NCBI GenBank assembly: GCA_041167105.1
Contig: JBEEGX010000046.1
Location: forward strand, 1 to 35,572
DNA from: JAJPGZ01 sp041167105
GTDB taxonomy: Bacteria; Verrucomicrobiota; Verrucomicrobiia; Chthoniobacterales; UBA10450
DNA length: 35,572 nt
Reading direction: 5' to 3'
Shown here: positions 16,508-25,711 of the stretch, in pieces
How the letters are laid out: each line of letters opens with the position of its first letter
Position numbering within the stretch: position 1 is the first letter of the stretch
Notes under the pieces: generated by a model
Database searches by the model: none
Told to the model about the DNA's origin: nothing
The model's input: only the letters and a program-made list of their open reading frames with translations
Program-made: the position numbers and the translations under genes

Positions 16508-16538
16508 AAGGTTCCTTCGTGTTGATTGACGCCTTCAA

Positions 16539-16567
16539 AATATAAGATCGACAATCGCACGCCGCAA
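16539..16567 (-). promoter_or_regulatory. Candidate sigma70 promoter for hppD, with a motif copy in its spacer
   Basis: On the minus strand TTGCGG (16567-16562), 17 nt, then TATATT (16544-16539). The AAGATCGACA copy at 16544-16553 lies in the spacer and touches the -10 box. It sits in the 84-nt gap between the cyclase stop and hppD, about 30 nt before the start codon. Assigned by eye only. Confidence 0.4.
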
Positions 16568-16591
16568 GGATGGGACAGCGCTGCGATCGAT

Positions 16592-18952
16592 CTATTTCGG
16601 CGGGGGCGCGGCGACGAGTTTCTGGAAGCGCGGGTCGTTCCGAAGCGGATCGAACATTGGATCGAGCCGGAGCAGCGCCGGAGTGAGTCGCCAATCCCAA
16701 TAAGAGACACCGCCGTAGGGCGTAGAGAGAAGCTGTGCCAGGAGCGGTATGGCGCGCTCAGCGTCTCCGGCGCGGGCCAACGCCCGCGCGCGCATCTCTT
16801 CAAAGAAAGGACTGAGCAACGCGTCTCGCCTAACGAAATCCAAAGCCGAGGCGCGATCGGCTAATCCTTCAGCGGCGGCTGTGTCTTCGAGACCGATACA
16901 GGTGAGGGCAAGATCAGCGATAACGGTGACGTTTTCCGGTTGTTGCTTTAGCAAGTCTTCCAGTTCGGCCCGCGTTTGTTGCCAGATTGTTTTAGCGGCG
17001 ACCGCATCCCCGGCAACGCTTTGCGCCCAGCCAAACCAAAATCGCAGCTCAGCGTTTTCCTGACGACGAGCCGGATTGGAATGAGCAAGCGCTTCAGCTA
17101 ATCGGGAAACGATCGGCCCGGTCTGCCGGGCCAAAATCGCCACGTAGGCCTGCACTTCGAGTGGAAGAAACTGATCGCTCGATGGCTGCAGCGGGCCGAC
17201 AGCCGCCGAAGCCGCATCCACGTTTCCCTGACTTATCAATACGCACGCTTTCACCGCGAGAGTATCGGGATCCCCGGGCACGATCGTGAGAATCTGATCG
17301 AGTTTCTGTATGGCCTCGTCGAAGCGCCTAACGACTACATAAGTAAGAGCATACTGAGTGAGCAATGATGTGTTTCGCGGATCGAGGTTCTCAGATTGTT
17401 TGAAATGTTCGAGGCTGGCATTCAAGTCGCCCGCCCGGCGCAGAACGAAAGCGAGCGCTTGCGGGATTTGACTGCTATTCGGCAGAACCTCTCGTGCGCG
17501 CTGATAGTATGCCTTCGCCGATTCGTAATCTCTCAGGCAACCATAGTAGTAGTAGCCTTTCGCCATCAACGCCTCACCCAGTGTTGGCTGAAGAATCGAG
17601 GCGGTATCGGCCGCTTGCAGTGACTCTTCGCAAGTCGGGAGGTGAAAGGTGGAATGGGCCAGCGCATCCATCCTGGCGAGGAGCGCCCAGGCGAGGGCAA
17701 ACTTCGGATCCAAACGAACGGCTTCTCTTAGATGCTCCTGCGCTCCCAAAAAATTCGATTGGGTAAGATTGGGCTTAAGCGAGTAAGCGAGCCCGCGAAG
17801 ATAAGTATCGTAAGCCTCGGGATTCTCCGTCGGTTTTGCAGCGATAACCTGCGCTTCAGAGCCGCTGAGTTTGGCTCGCAATTGATCGGCGATCGCTTTG
17901 GCCACTTCGCTCTCGACCGAGAAAATGTCGATCAACTTACGATCGAAGGTTTCAGCCCAGAGATGCGAATCGTCAGCCGCTTTAATGAGCTGCACGTTGA
18001 TGCGCACGGCGTCGCCGCTTTTTTGCACGCTTCCTTCCACGATGTGCGCGACCCGAAGTTGCTTCCCGACTTCGGACAAATTTTCCGGCGCGCTTTTGTA
18101 ATGCTGCGTCGAAGTGCGCGAGATCACCTTCAAATCCGCGATCTTGGATAAGCGGGTCAGGATTTCATCCTGAATTCCCTCAGCGAAGTAGGCGTTATCG
18201 GGATCGCGGCTCAAATTTTCAAATGGCAACACCGCGATACTTTTCTCCCTAGGTGTAGATGTCGATCTTGCGCGATCGTGGGAAAAGATGCCGATGCCGG
18301 CGGCGACCGCCGCGACGACGAGCAAAGCGGCCACCGCACCGGCCCAACGAATTTGCTGCGTCCGTTTTTTCAGCGCCTGGAATTTTTTCGGCAGCTGCGC
18401 ATTGCCCACTTCATCCGCGTAAACATTCACGATCGAAATGCGCATCCCGTGTTTCACCTCGCATTCGCCGAGAGCGTGGAGGAATGGTCGCCAGTGCTCG
18501 TATTCGCCGAGATCATCGGCGACATGTTTCGACACGAGAATGTGTCCGGCATCACCGCAATCCATCACCCGCTGCGCGATGTTGAGACCGGCCCCGGCGA
18601 GATTCGCGTGACCGTTTACATCGATCACGCCGCTGACCGGGCCGCTGTGCGCTCCCATTCGAAGGTGCATCTGCGGATGTGCCTTAAGAGTCCGAGAAAT
18701 TTCGAGGGCGCATTCCACCGGTTGTTCGGGATTGCGATAAAAAACCAGGGCCATCCCGTCGCCGGCAGGGATCTTGATCAGTTGAGCGGCGGCTTCGGCG
18801 TTTTGAAATTGCGGTGAGCCCCGAACGATTTCGTTCAGCTCCTCAATCGCCCCGCGTTGTTGATTAATCGAAAGCTGCGAGTAGCCGACGATGTCGATGA
18901 ACAAAACATGCGCGATCTCGAGCTGGATCTCTTTTTTGATTTCGGCGGCCAT
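16592..18952 (-). CDS. Adenylate/guanylate cyclase-TolB-TPR protein, paralogue 1
   Basis: 786 residues from the ATG giving MAAEIKKE; the frame runs further upstream, but the two neighbouring paralogues start at this point. Residues about 10-170 are a class III cyclase domain. The metal Asp residues are in FIDIVGYS and GDGMALVF, and the Asn/Arg pair is in GLNIAQRV. A membrane helix follows near 205-225 (AGAVAALLVVAAVAAGIGIF). A TolB-N-like domain (KSIAVLPFENLS, DEILTRLSKI, VEGSVQKSGDAVRINVQLI) covers about 240-365. TPR repeats run to the C-terminus. It probably makes cyclic nucleotide in the cytoplasm in response to signals sensed by the outer part. It starts 2 nt after paralogue 2 ends. Substrate (ATP or GTP) is not certain. 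Confidence 0.85.
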   Translation of the reverse strand: MAAEIKKEIQLEIAHVLFIDIVGYSQLSINQQRGAIEELNEIVRGSPQFQNAEAAAQLIKIPAGDGMALVFYRNPEQPVECALEISRTLKAHPQMHLRMGAHSGPVSGVIDVNGHANLAGAGLNIAQRVMDCGDAGHILVSKHVADDLGEYEHWRPFLHALGECEVKHGMRISIVNVYADEVGNAQLPKKFQALKKRTQQIRWAGAVAALLVVAAVAAGIGIFSHDRARSTSTPREKSIAVLPFENLSRDPDNAYFAEGIQDEILTRLSKIADLKVISRTSTQHYKSAPENLSEVGKQLRVAHIVEGSVQKSGDAVRINVQLIKAADDSHLWAETFDRKLIDIFSVESEVAKAIADQLRAKLSGSEAQVIAAKPTENPEAYDTYLRGLAYSLKPNLTQSNFLGAQEHLREAVRLDPKFALAWALLARMDALAHSTFHLPTCEESLQAADTASILQPTLGEALMAKGYYYYGCLRDYESAKAYYQRAREVLPNSSQIPQALAFVLRRAGDLNASLEHFKQSENLDPRNTSLLTQYALTYVVVRRFDEAIQKLDQILTIVPGDPDTLAVKACVLISQGNVDAASAAVGPLQPSSDQFLPLEVQAYVAILARQTGPIVSRLAEALAHSNPARRQENAELRFWFGWAQSVAGDAVAAKTIWQQTRAELEDLLKQQPENVTVIADLALTCIGLEDTAAAEGLADRASALDFVRRDALLSPFFEEMRARALARAGDAERAIPLLAQLLSTPYGGVSYWDWRLTPALLRLDPMFDPLRNDPRFQKLVAAPPPK

Positions 18953-18954
18953 GC

Positions 18955-21117
18955 TTATTTCGCCGCGAGGCATTCGAAATCGTTTGCGCCCTTGGGGCGG
19001 CAAAACTCAGGCCAGCCAGCTGCGCGCCAATACTCCGGCAGCTTCATTGCTTTGAGCAGCTCGCGAAAGCGCTGCTCGTGGCGCAGTGACCGAAGTGCGG
19101 GCGTCGTCCAGATCCACGTCAGGTCGCCGCCGGCCGGCCGCACCTCGGACCATAACGCATCCACGGCGACCGCCGGCTGATTCACATAAACTGCAACCAT
19201 GGCGACGTCCGAGCCAACGTGGAGTTCGCCCCGCGCTTGGGCGTCTGTCAGCGCGCGGCTTAGGTTCGGCGCCGGCTCTGAGCTGTTGCCAGTGGAGCCC
19301 AGCGCCTGATCCAGCGCCTCGATCAGTTGTTTGTCAGCCGGAGAAGATAATTCGGGTGCCGCGGAGGCCCGTGCCATCGCAAGTGCGCGCCGCGCAAGGT
19401 CTGTATCAATGCCCGCAAGTGCGTGCATCAACTCATAACGAATTGCATATCCGTCGATTTTCCCCAAGGCTTTTTCGGAGCGGTCGAGCCAGACCCTGCT
19501 TTGTGCGCGGTCGCCCCGCGCCAGCTGACTAAGAGCGGCGATGGAAGGTGGAACCCAAGCGAGCGGATCCAGTTCGCAGGCGCGGCGGGCGTGCTCGAAG
19601 GCAGCGTCGAGGTGGCCGACCCTGAGCAGCAAATGCGCATATTGATTGTGCGTTTCAGCCTCGCCGGGATTCAGCTCAAGCGCGCGCCGATATTCGGCTT
19701 CCGCCGCCAACCAGTCGTAACGATCACGCAACACATCGGCCAGCGCGGAATGTGCGGCGCCGAGCGAGTCATCGATCGCCAACGCCTTGCGAGCCGCGTT
19801 CTCGGCGCCTTCGAGTGACTGCTTTATCGGCACTACGACATAGTAGAAGCCTAGCGCATGCGCCTGGGCGAGTGCAGCCCACGCTTTTGCAAAACCAGGA
19901 TCCCGCTGCACAGCTGTCTCCAAAAGCGTGGTCGCGCGCCGCAAATTGTCGGCATTTCGCTGCGGAATAAGCGCACGCGCCTCGAGGTATTCGCCGTAAG
20001 CAGCCATGTCCTGGGTTGGCCGCTCGGGCTTTCCTTCGCCGCCAAGTTTCAGTTGAACCGAAAGCGCCTTCGCGATCGCGCCTGCAATTTCCTCCTGGAT
20101 GGCAAAGATGTCGTCGAGCTGCCGATCGTAGGCCTGCGACCAGAGGTGGTAACCATCGGACGTGCGCACCAGCTGCGCGGTGATGCGCAAGCGCTCCCCG
20201 GATTTGCGCACACTGCCCTCCAGCACGTGAGCTACGCCGAGCGCAGCGCCGATTTCTCGCAAATCGCGGTTCTGGTCCTTAAATACAAACGAAGATGTGC
20301 GCCCGGGTACCTTCAACGGACTGATCTGTACGAGACGATTCAAAATCTCTTCCGTCAGGCCATCGACAAAGTACGCGTTCTCTTCATTCGCGCTCAAGTT
20401 CTTGAAGGGTAAAACGGCAATGCTTTTTTCCGGAACGGACGATGTCGATCTTGCCGATTTTTTTGAAACAACAAGCAGCGCAATCGCCAGCGCGAGGACC
20501 GCTGCGGTCGTGGCCGCCGCGCGCATTCGCGCTCTGTGCTTCTTCACAGTTTGAAACTTTTTCGGCAATTGCGCATTGCCCACTTCATCCGCGTGAAGAT
20601 TCACAATCGACACGCGCATCCCATGCTTCACTTCGCATTCACCGAGATCGTGCAGAAGCGGCCGCCAATGTTCGTATTCTCCCAAATCATCCGCGATGCG
20701 TTTGGAGAGAAGAATGTGCCCGGCGTCGCCGCAATCCATCACCCGTTGCGCCATATTAAGGCCGGCACCGGCGAGGTTGGCTTGACCGTTCACATCGATC
20801 ACCCCGCTGACCGGGCCGCTGTGCACTCCCATTCGTAGTTGTCGATCTTTTAGCGCGCGACTGATTTCGAGCGCGCATTCCACCGGCTCTTCCGGGCTCT
20901 TGTAAAAAACCAGCGCCATCCCGTCACCGGTCGGGATTTTGATCAAGCGGGCCGCGGCTTCGGCGTTTTGAAACTGCTCGGACGCGCGAACGGCTTGTGT
21001 CAGTTCATCAATCGCCGCGCGCTGTTCGTTAATCGAAAGCTTCGAGTAACCGACGATGTCGATGAACAAGACATGCGCGATCTCCAGCTCGATCTTCTTT
21101 TTGATCTCGGCTGACAT
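18955..21117 (-). CDS. Adenylate/guanylate cyclase-TolB-TPR protein, paralogue 2
   Basis: 720 residues from MSAEIKKK; eight further in-frame residues upstream (to 21141) are probably not translated, since they would overlap the preceding gene. The cyclase domain keeps FIDIVGYS, IPTGDGMALVF and GLNMAQRV, so catalysis looks possible. A membrane helix lies near 205-225 (AATTAAVLALAIALLVV). The TolB-like domain starts at KSIAVLPFKNLSANEENAYFVDGLTEEIL. TPR repeats include AKAWAALAQAHALG and AAHSALADVL. Its N-terminal third is nearly identical in wording to paralogue 3, while the TPR halves have diverged strongly. The motif copy at 20443 encodes the Arg-Ser-Thr-Ser linker after the membrane helix, as in paralogue 1. 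Confidence 0.85.
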   Translation of the reverse strand: MSAEIKKKIELEIAHVLFIDIVGYSKLSINEQRAAIDELTQAVRASEQFQNAEAAARLIKIPTGDGMALVFYKSPEEPVECALEISRALKDRQLRMGVHSGPVSGVIDVNGQANLAGAGLNMAQRVMDCGDAGHILLSKRIADDLGEYEHWRPLLHDLGECEVKHGMRVSIVNLHADEVGNAQLPKKFQTVKKHRARMRAAATTAAVLALAIALLVVSKKSARSTSSVPEKSIAVLPFKNLSANEENAYFVDGLTEEILNRLVQISPLKVPGRTSSFVFKDQNRDLREIGAALGVAHVLEGSVRKSGERLRITAQLVRTSDGYHLWSQAYDRQLDDIFAIQEEIAGAIAKALSVQLKLGGEGKPERPTQDMAAYGEYLEARALIPQRNADNLRRATTLLETAVQRDPGFAKAWAALAQAHALGFYYVVVPIKQSLEGAENAARKALAIDDSLGAAHSALADVLRDRYDWLAAEAEYRRALELNPGEAETHNQYAHLLLRVGHLDAAFEHARRACELDPLAWVPPSIAALSQLARGDRAQSRVWLDRSEKALGKIDGYAIRYELMHALAGIDTDLARRALAMARASAAPELSSPADKQLIEALDQALGSTGNSSEPAPNLSRALTDAQARGELHVGSDVAMVAVYVNQPAVAVDALWSEVRPAGGDLTWIWTTPALRSLRHEQRFRELLKAMKLPEYWRAAGWPEFCRPKGANDFECLAAK

Positions 21118-21127
21118 GCGAGGAAAT

Positions 21128-23497
21128 TTATTTCGGTGCAAGTGAAGCGACGATTTTCTCGAAGCGCGGATCGCCGCGCAACGGATCCCAGAATGGCAGC
21201 AGTTTCAATTGGCCATAGCTCAAGTCGCAGGGGTGCTGCGTAGCGATGGCGAGCTGCTGGCAAGCGAGATCTTTGTCGCCGACCCACGCAGCGATCATCG
21301 CGAAGTACTTGATGATGGCGATGCCACCGAGCGCATCTTTTTCCACCGGAAGAAGTTCGATCGCGCGTCGGCCTTCGCGGAGCGCGTCCTCTTTCCGGTC
21401 AAGCCCCGCGTCGATCAAACCGAGCAGGCACAGTCCCGGGCCGTAATTTGGTTGCGCCTGGACGACTTTCTCCTGCTCTGCGCGTGCAGCAGTGAACGCA
21501 GACTGCGCTTTGCTCTCGTCCTTCATCAAGCGAGCGATGAGACCTTCTATGAACGGACGATTAAAATTCATGTTGTCTGTCGCACCTAAGGTCGTGATGG
21601 GATTTTCGCCTGACGTCACTAAGGCGTTTTGTGCGGCGGCACCGTCCCGTTCAGCCATTGCACACACAAGCCAATAATTTGCAATGCTTGGCACCGCCGC
21701 GGCATTTGTGGCCCGAATCGAATCTATTGCTTGATGCATCGGCCGCGTATCGGCTTTCCAATCCAATTCTACGAACGCGTACGAGACTCTCGTTACAGCA
21801 TCGTTGGGTTCGAACGCCAAGACACGCGCCAACTTTGATTTGGCTTTGGGATACCCCCGAAGAAATTGGTAACTTAATGCCGCCTGCTGGAGCGTGTGAA
21901 TATTGCGTGGGTCGAGTTCAATGGAGCGCTCGAGGTCGCGCATAGATTCGTCCCAGCGCCCCTGCCGCCTTTCAATGAAACCTTGCAACGCGGCCACCCA
22001 CGGATCTCCCGGGATGATTCGGCGCGCGACTTCCAGTTCAGCCAAAGCACCGCCATAATCGAGGTATCCAAAGTAAAAATGTCGGGCCCGGGCTAAGTGG
22101 GTTTCACCGGCATCCGGACGGAGGCGCGCCACCGCTTGCAAGGCCGCGTCGGCTTGGGCCAGACGCGCGGGTGTGTGGTCGAACCCGGTCGAATACAACC
22201 CGTAATTAGTGAAGGCGAGTTGGCAATACGCATCAAAAAATGATCGATCACGCGCGACCGCCTCGTTCAGCAAATCGGCTGCGTGTAGTAAATCCGCGCT
22301 CCCCGTGCTGCTGCCGTACGCCGTCAGAAAAAGATTCTTGGCCCGCGTGTAGAGGTCGAAGGCAGTGATGTCGTTTGTCGGCGGTTGTTTGATCGCGGCC
22401 TTCTCCCGCGGCGAAAGCTTTGCCTGAAGTTGCGCCGCGATCGCTTCCGCGATTTCGGTTTGGATCGCAAAAACGTCCGCGAGGTCGCGGTCGTAAGTTT
22501 GGGCCCAGAGATGCGCATCGCTCATCGCGTCGATGAGCTGCGCGTTCACTCGCACTTTGCTGCCGGCGCGCTGCACACTGCCTTCGACCACGTGGGCGAC
22601 GCCGAGCTGCTGCGCGATCTCGCGCAGGTTGCGCACGACTCCGCTTTTGTACTGCATGACGGAGGTCCGGCTAATCACCTTCAAGTCCGCGATCCGCGAG
22701 AGGTGCGTCAGAATCTCGTCCTGCACGCCATCGGCAAAGTAAGCGTTGGCTTTGTCTTCGCTCCGGTTTTCGAATGGAAGCACGGCGATGCTTTTTTCCG
22801 GCGCGGCCAGCGTCGATCGCCCGCGATTGCGGGAAAACACTGCGATGCCAGCGAGAATTGTCGCGAGGGCGAGCAACGCTAACGTCGTGACCGCCCAACG
22901 CATCTGCGCTCGGTGCTTTTTCTGGGCTCGGAATTTTTTCGGAAGTTGCGGATTGCCCACTTCATCCGCGTGAAGATTCACAATGGAAACCCGCGTCCCG
23001 TGTTTCACTTCGCATTCGCCAAGATCGTGCAGGAGTGGCCGCCAATGTTCGTATTCGCCCAGATCGTCGGCGATGCGTTTGGAGAGAAGAATGTGTCCGG
23101 CGTCGCCGCAGTCCATCACTCGTTGCGCTGTGTTCAGGCCGGCACCGGCTAGGTTGGCCTGACCGTTCACATCGATCACACCGCTGACCGGACCGCTGTG
23201 CACACCCATTCGAAGTTGTCGGCGTCCTTTGAGAGCGCGACCGATTTCGAGTGCGCATTTCACCGGCTCTTCCGGGCTCTTATAAAAAACCAGCGCCATG
23301 CCGTCGCCGGTGGGAATCTTGATCAATCGAGCCGCGGCTTCCGCGTTCTGAAATTGCTCGGACGCGCGGACGGTCTGAGTCAGTTCATCAATCGCTGCGC
23401 GCTGATCATTAATCGACAGCTTCGAGTAGCCAACGATGTCGATGAACAAAACATGCGCGATCTCGAGCTGAATCTCTTTCTTAGCTTCAGCGGCCAT
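21128..23497 (-). CDS. Adenylate/guanylate cyclase-TolB-TPR protein, paralogue 3
   Basis: 789 residues from MAAEAKKE, first of the three in transcription order. The class III cyclase domain spans about 8-170 with FIDIVGYS, IPTGDGMALVF and GLNTAQRV. A membrane helix is near 205-228 (VTTLALLALATILAGIAVF). The TolB-like part has KSIAVLPFENRSEDKANAYFADGVQDEIL and VVEGSVQRAGSKVRVNAQLI. TPR-like helices follow, ending in FWDPLRGDPRFEKIVASLAPK, a tail shared with paralogue 1 (DPRFQKLVA). The tandem order with 10- and 2-nt gaps indicates one transcript. No exact AAGATCGACA copy lies in this gene; the equivalent linker reads Arg-Ser-Thr-Leu. The 54-nt upstream gap shows no clear promoter. Confidence 0.85.
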   Translation of the reverse strand: MAAEAKKEIQLEIAHVLFIDIVGYSKLSINDQRAAIDELTQTVRASEQFQNAEAAARLIKIPTGDGMALVFYKSPEEPVKCALEIGRALKGRRQLRMGVHSGPVSGVIDVNGQANLAGAGLNTAQRVMDCGDAGHILLSKRIADDLGEYEHWRPLLHDLGECEVKHGTRVSIVNLHADEVGNPQLPKKFRAQKKHRAQMRWAVTTLALLALATILAGIAVFSRNRGRSTLAAPEKSIAVLPFENRSEDKANAYFADGVQDEILTHLSRIADLKVISRTSVMQYKSGVVRNLREIAQQLGVAHVVEGSVQRAGSKVRVNAQLIDAMSDAHLWAQTYDRDLADVFAIQTEIAEAIAAQLQAKLSPREKAAIKQPPTNDITAFDLYTRAKNLFLTAYGSSTGSADLLHAADLLNEAVARDRSFFDAYCQLAFTNYGLYSTGFDHTPARLAQADAALQAVARLRPDAGETHLARARHFYFGYLDYGGALAELEVARRIIPGDPWVAALQGFIERRQGRWDESMRDLERSIELDPRNIHTLQQAALSYQFLRGYPKAKSKLARVLAFEPNDAVTRVSYAFVELDWKADTRPMHQAIDSIRATNAAAVPSIANYWLVCAMAERDGAAAQNALVTSGENPITTLGATDNMNFNRPFIEGLIARLMKDESKAQSAFTAARAEQEKVVQAQPNYGPGLCLLGLIDAGLDRKEDALREGRRAIELLPVEKDALGGIAIIKYFAMIAAWVGDKDLACQQLAIATQHPCDLSYGQLKLLPFWDPLRGDPRFEKIVASLAPK

Positions 23498-23551
23498 GCC
23501 TGCTCAGCTTAGGCGTTCGGCGGTGGCGAACCCACATGATTATTTCGGCGG

Positions 23552-24472
23552 CTAGTCGAAATTCGGAATCTTCACGATGCAGCCTTTTGCCTTTTGGTCG
23601 TTTGGATCTTTCACCACCGTAACGAACAATTCCTTGCCGTCTTTGCCAAAGGCGACATTGGTCGTGCCATCGCCGGCTGCGATTTCAAAGACATGCAGGA
23701 GCTTGCCGTCGGGAGATAGTTTCAAAACCTTGCCACCGAACCACTGCGCGACATAAATGTTGCCCTTCTTGTCGATCTTCATGCTATCGGGGCCGAGCCA
23801 CCACGATTTGTTCTTGTCGGGGGCGAGCAGATTGAGCAGCGCGAAATTCGATCGATGGCCTAACGAGCCATCGTCATTGATGGTGAATTCCAACATGCAA
23901 TTGCCGACTGTTTCGCTGACGTAGAGCGTTTTCTGGTCGGGCGAAACGCCGATGCCATTGGCGTAATTAAGATCGTTCGCGACCTCGACCCATTGCTGAC
24001 CACCCGGCGCCAGATACAGAATTTTTCCCACCACCGCGGTAGGTTGCGGGTCAACGTAGGGGCCGAAAACGGTCGCATAAGCAGCGCCGTTAGGCGCGAC
24101 GACAATGTCATTGATGCCGCCGGCAAAAGGCTGGCCGTTCTTGTCGGCATCCCAACGGCGCAACTGCTTCCCGGTCAGATCAAGTTCCATGATGGCGCCA
24201 TGTTCCTCCGTGCAGGCGAGGAGGAATGTTTTCTGTTTCGTAAGTGCCAGGCCGTTATGACCGCAGCCATCGGTGTGATTCAGCACGGTGGATTTTTTCC
24301 CATCCCACTTCTCCAGCGTGTTCGAGATCCAGCCGACGTAGTAAAGATTGCCGTCGATGAACAACGGACCTTCCGGTCCAAGGACATCTTTCACGACTGT
24401 AACTTCCGCGGCCCACGCGGGAGCAACCAGCATGACGCCCAACACGGCACAGATAATTTTGTTAGTCCTCAT
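23552..24472 (-). CDS. Secreted SMP-30/gluconolactonase-like beta-propeller protein
   Basis: 306 residues. A signal peptide spans about 1-21 (AVLGVMLVAPAWA). The mature part shows repeated propeller blades: GPLFIDGNLYYVGWISNTLEKWD, GHNGLALTKQKTFLLACTEEHGAIMELDL, GGINDIVVAPNGAAYATVFGPY, ANGIGVSPDQKTLYVSETVGNCMLEF, GPDSMKIDKKGNIYVAQWFGGKVLKLSPDGK. The SMP-30 fold coordinates a metal and often acts as a lactonase, but no substrate can be assigned. The start overlaps the argG stop by 11 nt (ATGAGGACTAA), so it is likely translated after argG although a functional link is not obvious. Confidence 0.8.
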   Translation of the reverse strand: MRTNKIICAVLGVMLVAPAWAAEVTVVKDVLGPEGPLFIDGNLYYVGWISNTLEKWDGKKSTVLNHTDGCGHNGLALTKQKTFLLACTEEHGAIMELDLTGKQLRRWDADKNGQPFAGGINDIVVAPNGAAYATVFGPYVDPQPTAVVGKILYLAPGGQQWVEVANDLNYANGIGVSPDQKTLYVSETVGNCMLEFTINDDGSLGHRSNFALLNLLAPDKNKSWWLGPDSMKIDKKGNIYVAQWFGGKVLKLSPDGKLLHVFEIAAGDGTTNVAFGKDGKELFVTVVKDPNDQKAKGCIVKIPNFD

Positions 24473-25700
24473 TTGGTCCAGTTGGTCGCGGTTTCACCGC
24501 CGCGCGAACTTTTAGCCGCAAGGCATTCAACCTGATGAATCCGGTGGCATCGCTTTGGTTATATGTCGATCTTTCACCTTCCATCGTCGCGATCTTTGGA
24601 TCGTACAAACTCTTCGGACTTTTCCGTCCGGCGACGATGATATTGCCCTTGTAAAGCTTTAGCCTAACGACGCCGGACACGTCCCGCTGCGTTTCGGTCA
24701 CGAGCGCTTGCAACGCTTCGCGTTCCGGCGAAAACCAAAAGCCGTTGTAAACGAGAGAAGAGTATTTCGGAATCAAACTGTCGCGGAGGTGCATGACTTC
24801 GCGATCCATCGTCAGCGTTTCCATCTGGCGATGCGCGAAATGCAGAATCGCGCCGCCGGGAGTTTCATAAACGCCACGGCCTTTCATCCCGATAAAACGA
24901 TTCTCCACGATATCGATGCGGCCGATGCCATGTTTGCCGCCGAGTTTGTTCAGCGTCTCCATTACGCCAAGCGGTGAAAGTGTCGTTCCATTCACCTCCA
25001 CGCAATTCCCGGACTCAAATGCAAGATCGACATGTTCGCTTTCGTTAGGCGCATCTTCGGGCGCGACACTCAATTTATACATGTCGCGCATCTCTTTTGA
25101 GCTGGCGTCGAACCACGGATCCTCCAGCACACCACTTTCGAAACTGATGTGGAGAAGATTACGATCGGTTGAATAGGATTTCTCCGCGGTCGCCTCGACC
25201 GGAATCTTATTCGCCTTCGCGAACGCGATCATCTCGGCGCGCCCGGGAAATTTTTCACGGAACTTCTCGTCGCGCCACGGCGCGATCACTTCGAGCTCCG
25301 GCGCCAGCGCCGCGGCCGTCAACTCGAAACGAACCTGATCGTTCCCCTTTCCGGTCGCGCCGTGTGCAATCGCATCGGCTTTTTCGGCGCGGGCAATTTC
25401 GACCATGCGTTTCGCGATCAACGGGCGCGCGATGCTCGTCCCGAGAAAATATTGGCCCTCGTAAATCGCGCCGGCTTGAAACATCGGGAAAATAAAATCG
25501 CGCGCGAATTCTTCGCGCAGATCGTCGATCACGCATTTCGACGCGCCGGTGCTGAGCGCTTTCTCTCTCAGCCCGTCGAGTTCTTCTTCCTGTCCGATGT
25601 CGGCGCAGAACGCGATGATCTCCGCCTGATAATTGTCTTTCAGCCAGCGAAGAATCACCGACGTATCGAGCCCGCCGGAGTATGCGAGGACGATCTTCAC
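24462..25700 (-). CDS. argG: Argininosuccinate synthase
   Basis: 412 residues from a GTG start. The ATP pyrophosphatase loop AYSGGLDTS is at residues 6-14, followed by IAFCADIGQEEEL. AHGATGKGNDQVRFE and the aspartate/citrulline-binding region (RNLLHISFESGVLEDPW) are diagnostic. It joins citrulline and aspartate with ATP in arginine biosynthesis. It follows pfkA by 11 nt and overlaps the SMP-30-like gene. The spacer before its GTG is a single copy of the 11-mer AAGATCGACAT, which leaves no Shine-Dalgarno site in the gap. Other arginine genes are not in the window. Confidence 0.96.
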   Translation of the reverse strand: MKIVLAYSGGLDTSVILRWLKDNYQAEIIAFCADIGQEEELDGLREKALSTGASKCVIDDLREEFARDFIFPMFQAGAIYEGQYFLGTSIARPLIAKRMVEIARAEKADAIAHGATGKGNDQVRFELTAAALAPELEVIAPWRDEKFREKFPGRAEMIAFAKANKIPVEATAEKSYSTDRNLLHISFESGVLEDPWFDASSKEMRDMYKLSVAPEDAPNESEHVDLAFESGNCVEVNGTTLSPLGVMETLNKLGGKHGIGRIDIVENRFIGMKGRGVYETPGGAILHFAHRQMETLTMDREVMHLRDSLIPKYSSLVYNGFWFSPEREALQALVTETQRDVSGVVRLKLYKGNIIVAGRKSPKSLYDPKIATMEGERSTYNQSDATGFIRLNALRLKVRAAVKPRPTGPNED

Positions 25701-25711
25701 AAGATCGACAT
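25701..25711 (+). repeat. AAGATCGACAT filling the whole pfkA-argG intergenic gap
   Basis: The gap between the pfkA stop (ending at 25712) and the argG GTG (25700) is exactly these 11 bases. Confidence 0.9.
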
